Source: Amphiprion ocellaris (lineage: Eukaryota; Chordata; Actinopteri; Pomacentridae). From it: a stretch of 64,000 bases of DNA. Position 1 is the first letter of the stretch; every line of letters starts with the position of its first letter. The notes beneath the pieces were generated by a model that was not told where the DNA came from, made no database searches, and worked only from the letters and a program-made list of their open reading frames with translations. The stretch lies in contig NC_072776.1 of NCBI RefSeq assembly GCF_022539595.1, forward strand, positions 17,809,796 through 17,873,795, in the 5' to 3' direction. The position numbers and the translations under genes are program-made. Below are positions 54,701 through 62,000 of this stretch, piece after piece.

Positions 54701-57700
54701 TGCCGGTAAATGAATTGACGGGATGCATTTTAACCTAAATCCCTAATCTTTTCCATGGTCTAGTTTTGCTTAGCCGGCTTTTTCTCCAGTACATAATGGT
54801 CTGGCTGCATCTCACTATCATTCTGCTGTAGGGGAAGAAACATTTGTTTTGTTGTTGTTTTTTTAAACCTATCATAGTTCTCTTGGAGAAAGCTAAGAGA
54901 CAGATGTGGCTTTGGTGTTTCCTCAAGACAGTGATGGGTAGAATAGTTGGTGTGGAACATGTACATGCAGTTAGAGAAGCGCTTTGCTTAAAATGGATAA
55001 TACACAGAAATAAAATTAGTAGGGCAGCCTTACTGCACATTTCAGATTCTCTGCAAAAATAAAAATTTCAGTGGTAGTTTGCTGTAAGGAAGGTGGCTTT
55101 TAAAAACAGTAGCAGATAGTGGAGGACAAAGCCTCTTGAAATGAGCAGCCAATGGCAAGCTATGCAATGTACATCCTGTGTTTCAGAGTATCCTAAACCT
55201 TACCAGTAAATGTTGTTTCCTTAATTTAACCAAAAATCAACTTATAATGCTAGTAAACAGTGAATGAAAATGGAAGTTAAAATTAAACTTCAGTTGAAGT
55301 ATAATACAAAAGTAATGGTCTCAGACTGGATACAGAATCTAGTCTCATATGTAAACGTTTTTACTTAAAGCAACATCTACACTGTTTTTCAACTTGTTTT
55401 TTTTCTTAGCGGCGGTTGTCAGTTCCAGCAGTCACTCACTAAATTAACTGTTAAAGGATAATACTGTGGCAACATCGCAAAATAGGAAAATATTCAATTA
55501 ATGAGGGGATCACAGAAGTGTCCAACAAACCCCAAGATTAACCCAAGATTAACCAAACATATCTGAAGGTGAAAATGAAGCTGAATAGTAAAAGTATCAC
55601 TGTAAAACACTGTGTGTTTTAAATGTCCATTCCAACTTGCGTTTTCCTGTGCAGTAAAGGAGTGCTAACAACATTACAGATAAGCTGGTATACTTAGCTG
55701 ATATGTCTAATACAAATATCCCAAAGGTGTTCTATTAGATTCAAGTCAGCCAACATACTTCACCAGGTCATAGTTTTCAGTTTTTTTCTTTTTTTTTATA
55801 AACTTTTGGGTGATTTTGGTTTATTTCTGGTCATTATCATGGTGAAATATTCCTCTTGTGCAAAACTTCTCCAGACCAGGAGTCATCTTGTCAGCCAGTA
55901 TGTTGGTATATCTAACAGTATTTATGGTGCCATCTATAAGCCATTTCTCCAATACCTTTTGCACTCATGCAGCCCTTTATCACCACACTCCCACCTCTGT
56001 GCTTCACTGTCAGGACTATGCATTCACTGTCAGCTGTCATAGTCCCGACCAGGTTCATACCAAATATGCTGGATTCAATCGATGCCAAACAAATTTCTCT
56101 TTGACTCATCTGAGCAAAGAATGGACTCTTGAATAGTTATCAGTCATCTTTTTATGTTCTTTATCAAAGTTCATCTGTAATTTCGTGCCAAAGAAAAAGC
56201 AGTTGTTTTTGTTCTTGCACACCATCCATAGAGGCTGATTGTCCTGTTTTAGATACCACACAGTCTGAGATACTTGCTTCTCTGTTTTTTAAAGCTGGAT
56301 TGTGGAAATTTCTCAGCTCTGATTAGTGGTACTATGACTTCTAAACCTCTGCACATTTCAATTCATTTTTAGTTGTAGTAATCTTCATGTATCGTTTTCC
56401 ACCTTATATGAAGTCTTACATATTTTTAAATTCATCTGGCAGTGGTTTTGCATTAGGAGCCATGATGCATTTATACAGATAAATGCAGCCTATAGGTCCA
56501 AAGCTTTGCACTGGTGGTTACAGGTCATGTTATTACTGTGTTCATGCAGGCTGTCGTATTCACTTTTGTTGAGTTTCTACTCTGGGTCCTGTGTTTCCTG
56601 AAATATTGCACTGAGGCTGACTTCTGTTGTATACTGTATATCACTGTTTGGATAGATACTAAAAGTCAAATCAGGTATGTTCAGAAGAATTTTCAGCACT
56701 AGCTTTCTATTTCCCTTACCTTGGTTACTGTAGGAGCTAAAGGGAAGACAAAGTAGAAAAAACAAAGAAACAGAAAAACAAACCCTTGAGCCAAAACAAG
56801 CTTTTATTCAACATTATGTCAAGGTCATGAAGTCATTTCGCACATATCAAGTTAAAAATGTTTTTTAAAAAATATGGAAAATGACTGGAAATTGCATCTG
56901 TGATTGCAGTAAATCACCTTTTTTACCTTGGTGAATCCCTGTGTTCACATTTGCAGAGGAGACGGCAATGCTTATTCTCTTATTGTCAGCCTTGTGCAGC
57001 AACGTTATCATGAATATGATCTGGTTAAGTATTTTGATTTGTTTTTCTTTTGCATCATTAAAATGCAGGCCGTGCTCAGCATTGCAGTTTGCTTGACAGA
57101 ATGTTTTGATTAGAATTAGCTAACAAACATTTATCATGCACATTGATGTCTGCATGGAACTAGAGATGTATGCTGTTGTATGTAAATCAGCATAAGGGTC
57201 AATATATAATTGAGGGACATTTGAAGTCCATGAGATATATTTTGAATAAATTTTTATTAAAAAATGTATTCAAATAATTTTTTTGTTCATTCATCATTCA
57301 TTTTTGTTCTTTGTGATCATGTTTTTACAAATTCCTTATTTATTTATTCTCAAAACAATCACTTATTAATAAAAAAATGACTGGATACCACTAAAATGTC
57401 AACTAAATAACTGTCCGAATTTAATAACAACCACCTTCTAATTAGGTAAACACTAATAAAATGAGCTTAATCAAAAAATGTTTTGATTGTGTTCTTTATA
57501 TTAAGTTGAGATAATCATGACAGATATTTCTTTTTTTAGCATTATGTCAAATTTTATATGGACAGTAACAAATTGTATCTGTGTCCAAGAAATCACTTTC
57601 AACTAAGTTCCCCATTACAAAAACGCCTCTAAAGGAAGTGTGTTAATTCCAGATCACATGACCTGCTCCACATGATGTCATTTCCTCCTGAAGAAAAGAC

Positions 57701-59098
57701 TGGCAAGACTCCAAGGCTTTTTCAGTTGTTTAATATCAAGTAGTGTCTGAGTCAAGTGTGGATTTATCGCATGTTGGACAGGTTTACTACAATATCTTTA
57801 TAAATAACTTTCAATTTCAGTTTTGCTCAATTTTATATGTAACATTTTTGAATCATCTTTCTGTAAAAATGCCATGTGGTGTTTGTTATAGGCGGCCATA
57901 TTGATTTTAGGCCTGAAAACAGCAAAAATGTCAACTATGATACCTGTCAAGTATGTTACAAAAAGTCTCGCAATTTTATATTGACCCATAAGTTATGCAG
58001 AAAATGGTGTTTTCAGTGCTCATCTCTTTAATTGTTGGGAAAAAATAAAACCACTGGTAGTACACTTCCTGCAGAGTGTGTGTGTATGCATGTATGCGTG
58101 GGCTGTGTGTGATGTTGGATTGCAGTTAGCTATAAAATGTATTTGTTCTTGTTTGTAAAAGCTCCAAAGTATTTCACACAAAGGAACAACAGCAGCTTAC
58201 AAAGCTGTAACCAGTGCTCTAGAACCAGAGAAATCTGAAGTACCAGTCAAAGCATTGAATACATGTCAAATTCATCTCCGCCAGGAAATGGTCCCTGTAG
58301 ACAGTAATTATAAAAGATACATTCAAACATCTGTCATTTTTTGGTTACATGTGCAAGTTTACTAACTGGATTCTGACTGAAAGTAGTGATACGCTTTGGG
58401 ATGCAGGGACCCAAGAAGGAAAGTCAATTTTCTTCAAATTAATATTCCCTCAGACACAAGTTTAATGTCTTCTCTGAGTCCAAGCCTCATTTCAAGCTGT
58501 GCAAAAAATGAGAGCCTGGCAACAAAAAATCATTACCACTCTCAGTGTCTTAAGTGTTAGAAACCATTAACCTGGGAAACAGAAAACTAATTTGCTGCTA
58601 GTTTATCTCCCTACAGTAATCACAGTTGCTGTCATTCAGTTTATTGTAAAACTAAAAATTCCTGTCTATTTCAAATTTATTATCTGTACACATTTAGTAA
58701 ATGCTGATGAACTGTAATGTAGTTAGGCAAAATAACTTTTTTTTATTATTTTTTACTCAGAATAATTACATTTCCATTTATTAAATGATCAAAAATGTGG
58801 CAATAACAATAGTACATAAATCCTTCCAAAAACAAATAGTATAATCATCCCAATTATATTATATAATTGGGATAATTATATAATTATATATTTTTTATGC
58901 TTGATGCAAAAATGAAAGTGGCATAACTTAAATTTATCTGTGTGTATGTGTCTCCACAGAAAACTGGCAAAATCCACCCTGGTGCTGGTGCTAGTGTTTG
59001 GGATCCACTACATCGTCTTTGTTGGAATGCCTCATACATTTGAGGGAACAAGCTGGGAGATCCGCATGTACTGTGAGCTGTTCTTCAACTCATTTCAG
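13653..59098 (+). CDS. pth2r: Parathyroid hormone 2 receptor, partial gene (11 coding exons, 3' end outside window)
   Basis: Class B1 GPCR of the plasma membrane. In known vertebrates it binds TIP39 (PTH2) and related peptides and signals mainly through Gs and cAMP. Eleven exons with AG/GT borders join in matching phase to give 400 residues: signal peptide 1-19 or 20; ectodomain with six cysteines (43, 59, 68, 82, 99, 121) and N-glycosylation sequons at N46, N102, N112 and N117; TM1 about 143-166, TM2 175-198, TM3 230-257, TM4 270-292, TM5 311-337, TM6 356-378, TM7 from about 388. C231 (top of TM3) and C301 (ECL2) form the expected disulfide pair. PTH2R is favoured over PTH1R by ERLYIMYTIGY before TM1, VKDKVVH after TM2, the DKSQYIGCK junction, proline-free LVLVLVFGIHY in TM6 and no PTH1R-type E2 exon. 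Human PTH2R is about 550 residues, so TM7 and the tail are missing on the right. No frameshift or stop in any exon. Confidence 0.96.
13817..13836. repeat. (ATCT)5 microsatellite
   Basis: Five perfect tandem ATCT units about 100 bp into intron 1. Confidence 0.95.
15337..17385 (+). mobile_element. Tc1-like transposon, internally deleted and interrupted by a LINE
   Basis: Left end CAGTACCTATAAAAAGTATT. The arms are inverted: TTTGACTT, CATGTCAAAGTGAAAACA and ATTGAATCATG near 15400-15480 recur in reverse at 17260-17350. Transposase remnants on + include ATQKWFKDNKVNVLEW followed by RSQSPDLNPNENL (about 16230-16310), the DDE region containing the third catalytic position. The frame is broken many times, and a stretch covering the first catalytic Asp is missing near 16060. 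The gene stops at 16366 where a LINE fragment begins, and the 3' end resumes at about 17131. Confidence 0.85.
16367..17130 (-). mobile_element. LINE 3' fragment inserted in the Tc1 element
   Basis: Minus-strand remnant of a non-LTR retrotransposon reverse transcriptase. The end of the protein reads SFSNRLLSQAYSTERFRGSF followed by IPRAMRLHN (about 16730-16840). Upstream, in broken frames, are remnants of the CWG-S and RLDKLVKRAGS regions (16900-17000). The low-complexity GATGAT tract at its left side is consistent with a LINE 3' tail. It is a different lineage from the LINE at 1-425. Confidence 0.75.
22482..22822 (+). repeat. Common fish dispersed repeat ending in ATGGATGG
   Basis: Contains the characteristic words TGTCGCCTCACAGC, GCATGTTCTCCCTGTGCAG, CCCTGTGATAGACTGGTGAC and CTGTCCAGGGTGTCC, and ends in GATAATGGATGGATG. 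This GC-rich repeat occurs very widely in fish genomes. Its class (SINE or LINE 3' end) is uncertain to me. Confidence 0.8.
23590..23695 (+). CDS. pth2r: pth2r exon 2 (E1): N-terminal helix of the ectodomain
   Basis: 106 nt, phase 0 in, one base carried over. Acceptor CTCCACAG, donor GTACAA. Encodes residues 21-55, including the amphipathic helix EQMYILYEIKMQC with the first conserved ectodomain cysteine (C43) and sequon N46-L-S. In class B receptors this helix lines the hormone-binding groove. Confidence 0.93.
23696..27533 (+). other. pth2r: pth2r intron 2
   Basis: 3,838 bp. Only an 18-nt A tract (25699-25716) and three GTTAAG units at 27335-27352 stand out; no transposon recognised. Confidence 0.85.
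27534..27644 (+). CDS. pth2r: pth2r exon 3 (E3): ectodomain core
   Basis: 111 nt between CACTGCAG and GTGAAC. Encodes residues 56-92 with WDGLICWP (conserved D64 and W69), VPCPSYIYDFNHK and cysteines 59, 68 and 82. The phase joins exon 2 directly (g|at = Asp56), so no E2-type exon is needed, as in PTH2R and unlike mammalian PTH1R. The 149-codon reading frame on the opposite strand here is a shadow. Confidence 0.96.
27645..28868 (+). other. pth2r: pth2r intron 3
   Basis: 1,224 bp, much of it a Tc1 transposase relic (27998-28500). The flanking parts show nothing else. Confidence 0.85.
27998..28500 (+). pseudogene. Tc1-like transposase relic
   Basis: Starts at an ATG with MKELSELAVRV, the usual opening of one Tc1 lineage in fish. 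Continues in shifted frames through RLIVRMAKKNARMTIKAALM and CDCNISRQTIQHTLHKAALH (helix-turn-helix and linker region), and fades after the position of the first catalytic Asp, which is not preserved (IELF remains downstream). Stops and frameshifts throughout; the catalytic C-terminal part is missing. Confidence 0.85.
28869..28993 (+). CDS. pth2r: pth2r exon 4 (G): end of ectodomain
   Basis: 125 nt between TTTACAG and GTAAGT. Encodes residues 93-134 with cysteines 99 and 121, completing the six-cysteine set (known family pairing 1-3, 2-5, 4-6). Sequons N102-G-S, N112-K-T and N117-Y-S. The motif WTNYSECLRFLQP is typical of PTH receptors. Ends in phase 0. Confidence 0.96.
28994..31380 (+). other. 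pth2r: pth2r intron 4
   Basis: 2,387 bp; holds the mariner relic at 29875-30760. Otherwise nothing recognised. Confidence 0.85.
29875..30760 (-). mobile_element. Mariner transposon relic
   Basis: Minus-strand mariner transposase remnant. The diagnostic block is NLAPCNCFLFPKL, a stop, then FKLKGHAF (30040-30110), matching the mariner DLAPCDFFLFPKLK region. Here the third catalytic Asp is Asn. Earlier fragments in mixed frames (LCTRNFSPGSDCEDKIHS, near 30290) fit the central catalytic domain. The presumed 3' terminal repeat is GTGATTAAAAAAGTTATGAG at about 29872-29891. The 5' boundary is uncertain. Confidence 0.75.
31381..31478 (+). CDS. pth2r: pth2r exon 5 (M1): first transmembrane helix
   Basis: 98 nt between ATCCACAG and GTAAGA. 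Encodes residues 135-166: a juxtamembrane stalk QDFFERLYIMYTIGY followed by TM1 ending IIGYF. The split codon ag|g gives Arg167. The ERLY stalk resembles PTH2R rather than PTH1R. Confidence 0.96.
33375..34930 (+). mobile_element. Near full-length Tc1-like transposon, inactive
   Basis: 1,556 bp between TA dinucleotides (33373-33374 and 34931-34932), with imperfect inverted ends (GATGCCATTCAAAAATATTT versus the complement of AATACTTTTGCATGGCACTG). On + are the helix-turn-helix region (VIDLYQSEKCYEPIADALGL then QRSTVRDIIHKWR, about 33790-33890) and a 93-codon catalytic piece (34143-34424) with ILWTDESKVELLG and KPAVKHGGSVMVWVVFAS. The first catalytic Asp survives, but stops separate the pieces and the SPDLNPIE-type motif is frame-shifted. 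Confidence 0.9.
37392..38564 (-). mobile_element. Internally deleted Tc1-like transposon with long inverted repeats
   Basis: 1,173 bp flanked by TA (37390-37391, 38565-38566). Inverted repeats of about 150 bp: the left begins CAATCAGGTCCATAAATACT, the right ends TATTTATGGGCCTGACTG. Minus-strand transposase pieces: MAKSTVWYILKKKEF (DNA-binding part, 37895-38140) and RKARLEFAKNCLKKPVQLWN then NILWRGETKISLY and SVRHGGGSMMV (37587-37901). The usual SDETK is RGETK, so the first catalytic Asp is gone, and the C-terminal catalytic region is deleted. Confidence 0.9.
38699..38723. repeat. 25-nt T tract upstream of exon 6
   Basis: Uninterrupted T run directly followed by ACAG, together resembling a strong splice acceptor 89 nt before the real one. 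Confidence 0.9.
38817..39000 (+). CDS. pth2r: pth2r exon 6 (M2): TM2 and first extracellular loop
   Basis: 184 nt between CTTGGCAG and GTAAGT. Encodes residues 168-228: RRLHCTRNYIHMHLF with the conserved basic residues of the first intracellular loop, TM2, and extracellular loop 1 (about 199-228), which is divergent as usual for this family. Ends in phase 0 at Tyr228 of DKSQY. A 25-nt T tract plus a decoy AG lies 89 nt upstream of the exon. Confidence 0.96.
39001..41514 (+). other. pth2r: pth2r intron 6
   Basis: 2,514 bp. A 31-nt T tract at 39741-39771 is the only notable repeat. Confidence 0.85.
39741..39771. repeat. 31-nt T tract
   Basis: The longest homopolymer in the window. Could be the reversed A-tail of a retroposed copy, but no SINE body is recognisable next to it. 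Confidence 0.9.
41515..41668 (+). CDS. pth2r: pth2r exon 7 (M3): TM3 and start of TM4
   Basis: 154 nt between TATTATCAG and GTAAGC. Encodes residues 229-279 and the first base of Gly280. Contains IGCK (C231, TM3 end of the conserved disulfide), ATNYYWILVEGLYLH (E252 and the class B YLH motif at the cytoplasmic end of TM3), and YLWGFTLIGWG with the invariant W279 of TM4. Confidence 0.97.
41669..45594 (+). other. pth2r: pth2r intron 7
   Basis: 3,926 bp. A-tracts near 42542-42554 and 43796-43811, a short TG repeat at 44894-44914, and a pyrimidine-rich, exon-like stretch at 43280-43570. No transposon recognised. Confidence 0.8.
44894..44914. repeat. Short imperfect (TG)n repeat
   Basis: TG dinucleotide repeat interrupted by one C. 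Confidence 0.8.
45595..45655 (+). CDS. pth2r: pth2r exon 8 (M4): rest of TM4
   Basis: 61 nt between TTGTCAG and GTGAGA. Encodes residues 280-299 plus the split Arg300: VPAVFVAVWAIVRAMLADA. Too short to stand out as an open frame, but both splice borders and the phases on each side (1 base in, 2 bases out) fit exactly. Confidence 0.95.
45656..46494 (+). other. pth2r: pth2r intron 8
   Basis: 839 bp, the shortest intron; no repeat recognised. The overlapping 60-84 codon frames at 45945-46312 are chance. Confidence 0.85.
46495..46561 (+). CDS. pth2r: pth2r exon 9 (EL2): second extracellular loop and start of TM5
   Basis: 67 nt between CACCTGCAG and GTAAGA. Encodes residues 301-322: CWELSAGNVKWIYQVPILTA. 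C301 is the ECL2 partner of C231, and W302 follows it as in all class B receptors. Ends in phase 0. Confidence 0.96.
47330..47800 (-). pseudogene. Tc1-like transposase relic
   Basis: Antisense to the receptor. Nucleotide words such as CAGTCCACAAAATATTTTCC, CAAGATGCTCTTTGGATAAC, AGAGATGTTGCTTTTGGATA and ATTATGATGCTCCCTTC match the usual antisense layout of a fish Tc1 transposase around the first catalytic Asp. The coding frame is destroyed. Confidence 0.75.
48625..48653. repeat. Perfect 11-bp inverted repeat (hairpin)
   Basis: GGAGGTTTAAG, a 7-nt loop, then CTTAAACCTCC. Within intron 9; function unknown. Confidence 0.8.
50380..50700 (-). pseudogene. Tc1-like transposase 3' fragment
   Basis: Minus strand reads ILMHHAIPSERGWISPKF and later LDVNIIKTLLDYMKSQK, corresponding to the catalytic C-terminal part of a Tc1 transposase (HHAIPSGR-, SPDLNIIE-like). 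The second Asp block is replaced by sequence containing a 15-bp inverted repeat (50571-50610). Truncated on both sides. Confidence 0.8.
51705..51799 (+). CDS. pth2r: pth2r exon 10 (M5): TM5 and third intracellular loop
   Basis: 95 nt preceded by a pyrimidine-rich tract ending TTTCAG. Encodes residues 323-353 and the split Arg354: TM5 core LNFVLFVNIVRVLATKI and the G-protein-contacting loop RETNAGRYDTRKQY. The donor GTTTGT is the weakest in the gene. Confidence 0.96.
52938..54435 (-). mobile_element. Probable DNA transposon with degenerate inverted ends
   Basis: Left end AGTCCTTCCAGGATTTTGCG; right end, on the opposite strand, AGTTCCTCCAGGAATTTGC. Both sides carry AAAAATTGCGATG-type words. 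The minus strand near 54190-54240 opens a frame MSHSNVSHLPTKITPGDYAK, which could be the start of a lost transposase. Superfamily not certain. The middle is replaced by the interspersed repeat at 53394-53893. Confidence 0.55.
53394..53893 (+). repeat. Interspersed repeat, copy B
   Basis: Second copy of the repeat at 11220-11640, same orientation: CAAGAAAATCACTCAG, GCGCAGTACTC, then CTGACCTTCCCTGAAAATTT and GCCGATCATCACATTACGCC. It sits inside the TIR-flanked element of intron 10. Confidence 0.75.
55690..56463 (-). pseudogene. Tc1-like transposase relic
   Basis: Minus strand opens with MAPNAKPLPDEFKNM at 56463 and is then broken. A later segment (55912-56109) reads VLTVKHRGGSVVIKGCMSAK, matching the Tc1 VKHGGGSVMVWGCMSA block, followed by remnants of the next catalytic region. 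Frameshifts and stops throughout. Confidence 0.85.
58847..58873. repeat. 27-bp palindrome upstream of exon 11
   Basis: ATCCCAATTATAT, one base, ATATAATTGGGAT: a perfect 13-bp inverted repeat ending 86 nt before the exon 11 start. Confidence 0.85.
58960..59098 (+). CDS. pth2r: pth2r exon 11 (M6/7): TM6, ECL3 and start of TM7
   Basis: 139 nt between TCTCCACAG and GTGCTT. Encodes residues 355-400: KLAKSTLVLVLVFGIHYIVF (TM6), ECL3 GMPHTFEGTSWEIRMYC, then ELFFNSFQ at the start of TM7. PTH1R has a proline in the TM6 segment, which is absent here as in PTH2R. The codons for the rest of TM7 (expected to begin GFF) were not found up to 64000. Confidence 0.96.
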
Positions 59099-62000
59099 GT
59101 GCTTTTTCTTTTCCTTTCATTTATGTAAAATGTAAATAACTCTATTGTTTCCACTTTCATTGTATACCTTTCAATCAGTCGTTTGTGGTATCAATCCCAG
59201 GCAGAGAGAATGAAGATTTATGAATTATTCTTACCAATCTGTAATCCCTAACAGTTAATAGGTTGTCATCTGTTCCATCTGCTTTCTAAAGCCCTTTATA
59301 GGCATGCTGTCTGCTCCATTAGTCAAGTGGCAACTGAACATGTCGGTTTCGTGATCATTTTTCCGCAAAAGTCACACGGGCAATCTCACTAGGTTGGACC
59401 TAATAACATTTCCATATCACTTTCAACACAGCACAAGTGTGGACTGCATGAATTTCCAGTAAGTGATTTGGACCGACTATTTGTACATTTCAGGACAAAT
59501 ATTCATCCAAAAACTTGAAAAAGAGTGCAGCAGACATAGTTGATGTGCCAAACACATACTCACAACACACATGTTTCATTCACTTTGCTCTGCAATTTCA
59601 AATCTATTGAGATACAAATTGAAATGTTCATAATAAGAAAACTTTACTGCAGTAATAACAGACACTAAACAATTCCTACCAGTATTAAATGTAATCTGAG
59701 TTGTTGTCCCCCACTTCCTGTTCCTTCTAACTTTCCCCCTGAGTTTATCAAATCAAATGCCCGCTGCATGATACAGAAGCAAGACACCACTTTGCCGCTA
59801 CTTGTATTAAATGCTAATAATATTTAGAAATTACCCCATGAGGAGCACTTCAGTTTGGGTCACTGTGTATTTTTCTTCACATCAAACAGCTGAGCAGCCA
59901 CATGTAGGGGTCTTTCTTCCGAGTTTATTAAATACTTGCAGCATCAGACAGCTGCAACATCCTGATGCATGTAGCATAAACAGAGCAACAGCAGTAACTA
60001 AATAAATGAGGCTCTTAGTTATTTGGACAGTTTGACAAGCAGCTATTGATTTAGAGTTAGTCTTTTGTTTGTTATTGCTTTATACATCTCTCTGTGTATT
60101 GTCTGAAAGACAAATATTTCGTGTGTACCGTGGATCTCTCGTCACTGTGGAAGGTTTGTCTGAATGAAGCTGGCAGGAACATTACCAGAAAAGTGACCTA
60201 TGTCTAAACGACACATTGCTCTCACTTCAGCAGATTGATTGACCCAGCAGTGTTACAATTCTGATGTCTGTAAAGGGCTTAACTGACTACTGCAATTACA
60301 CACAGCTGAGCCACTGATTACAGGCAACACTTTAGTGAATAAAACAATGACAGTTCTTTCTGCAAAGCACTAAGCACATATTTTTTTTTTCCAATTTCTA
60401 AGTCATACAGTATCCCATCATCACAGCTCTGACATTGCCAGATTCCAAACAATCTCTTCGCTTCATGAAAGAAACTGTGTCTTTACTGCCAGCATTTTAT
60501 GGTTAGATATATGTAAAACCAACATTTTTTTGGATCCAAAATATGTTTTGGCCTTGTTCTAATGGCTACTAAAAAAATTTTTTTTAAAAATGAAGTATCA
60601 CATTGCAGACGTGTCAAATTATTCTTTTTACCTTTTAAGCAGATTGTTGTGAAATGTAGCACCGGTTAATGAAGCTGTATACTATTATGCATAGAAAACA
60701 CGATGGCTGTTTACTCAGTATGAGTAACTACAGATGAAAAAAGACATAATTTGCTACTGGCGGCATATTTGAGTTTCTGTATTCACATTTCCAAACCCAG
60801 CAAAGTCTCTTCTGAAGAAAGCTTTCTGCGGGATTCCCAAACTCTTCCTCAGTGCATCATGTCGGGGAGAGCCCTGTAATTAAAGGGGATGAAGCAGAAA
60901 TGGGTGTGATAGCGACAACCTCATCAATATCTACTGACGGGACAATTAAAGGGCTCAGCATCCAGCAGAGAGTAAAGGCTCCATGTTCTGTGGTGTACAA
61001 ACACAGCAGGGAGCTCATCTGCACCTCCACGATCTGGAGTTGTGCACCCTAATGGGACAGGAGATGCTGCAGCCGGTGGTTTTTACAGCAGTAGCTCTCT
61101 TTACGACCATAAGAAGACATATTCACATAGCATTTCAGTCTGTGTTTGGAGCAATAGCCCTGACAAGCCACAATTATTTTGTTTAAGTACTAGACTTAGA
61201 AAGCACTGGTGCTTATTAATCCTTTGAACCCTGAGCCGTTTCTGTTTCTCTTTTTTTCCCCCACTCCTGTCACATTTTCGCTGTGTGGGTTAATTTTTCT
61301 CTGCGGTATGAAGCCCAACACCTCTATGAAAACAGTACAATCATGGCTAGCAAAAGAGAGAACTCTTCTGAACAGTTTACAAAAGTTGCCATAAATTATA
61401 AAGAAAGAAAACATCTCATTTGAATTGAAGTGTTACAAATACGGGTTTAAAAAAAAAGGTAGAAGTACACAGTATAGATACTTTACAACTGCTACAAAGT
61501 AAGCATTTTCACATCACTCTGCACATCAGCTCTAGAAAGCAGTTTCACCATGCTAAATGTGTCTTCCAACAACCTACTGACAAATTGCACCTCTATATTC
61601 TGTTTTTGAGCCACGCTGCATTTGTTTTTTTGCTCAAGTATGTTTATCGTTTCTGTCTCTAGTTTGTTTTAATTCTTGTCTCCTCTCTGCTCTGTGTAAA
61701 CGCAGCCTGCAGTTTAGGTGAAAAATCCCTGAATTTTTGCCTCGTGACGGTTAGTCCAAGTAGAATTGCTCATGTCTTCTCAGTTGCTACAAGGAGCACA
61801 GCATTTTTTCTTTTTTACGCCACAATTTTAAACCAAGATTTAGTAAATATTTCCAGCAACTGCGTCCCCACAAGACTGGTTCAAAGACTAAAAATTAGAA
61901 ATCTGATGATTTTTTCTTTCTCTTTTGAATGGTGTAATTTTGCCAATTTTTAAAGATATTATGCTTTTCTAACCTGTAGTCTGATTGTACTTGCTTTGAA

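Larger units (their letters stand above)
51800..58959 (+). other. pth2r: pth2r intron 10
   Basis: 7,160 bp. Contains a TIR-flanked element (about 52938-54435) with an interspersed repeat inside it, a Tc1 relic (55690-56463), and a 27-bp palindrome (58847-58873) shortly before exon 11. The stretch 56900-58840 shows nothing I can name. Confidence 0.85.

Noticed and set aside
13653..59098. Assignment as PTH1R or PTH3R
   Set aside because: The stalk before TM1, ECL1 flanks, proline-free TM6 and lack of an E2 exon all favour PTH2R.
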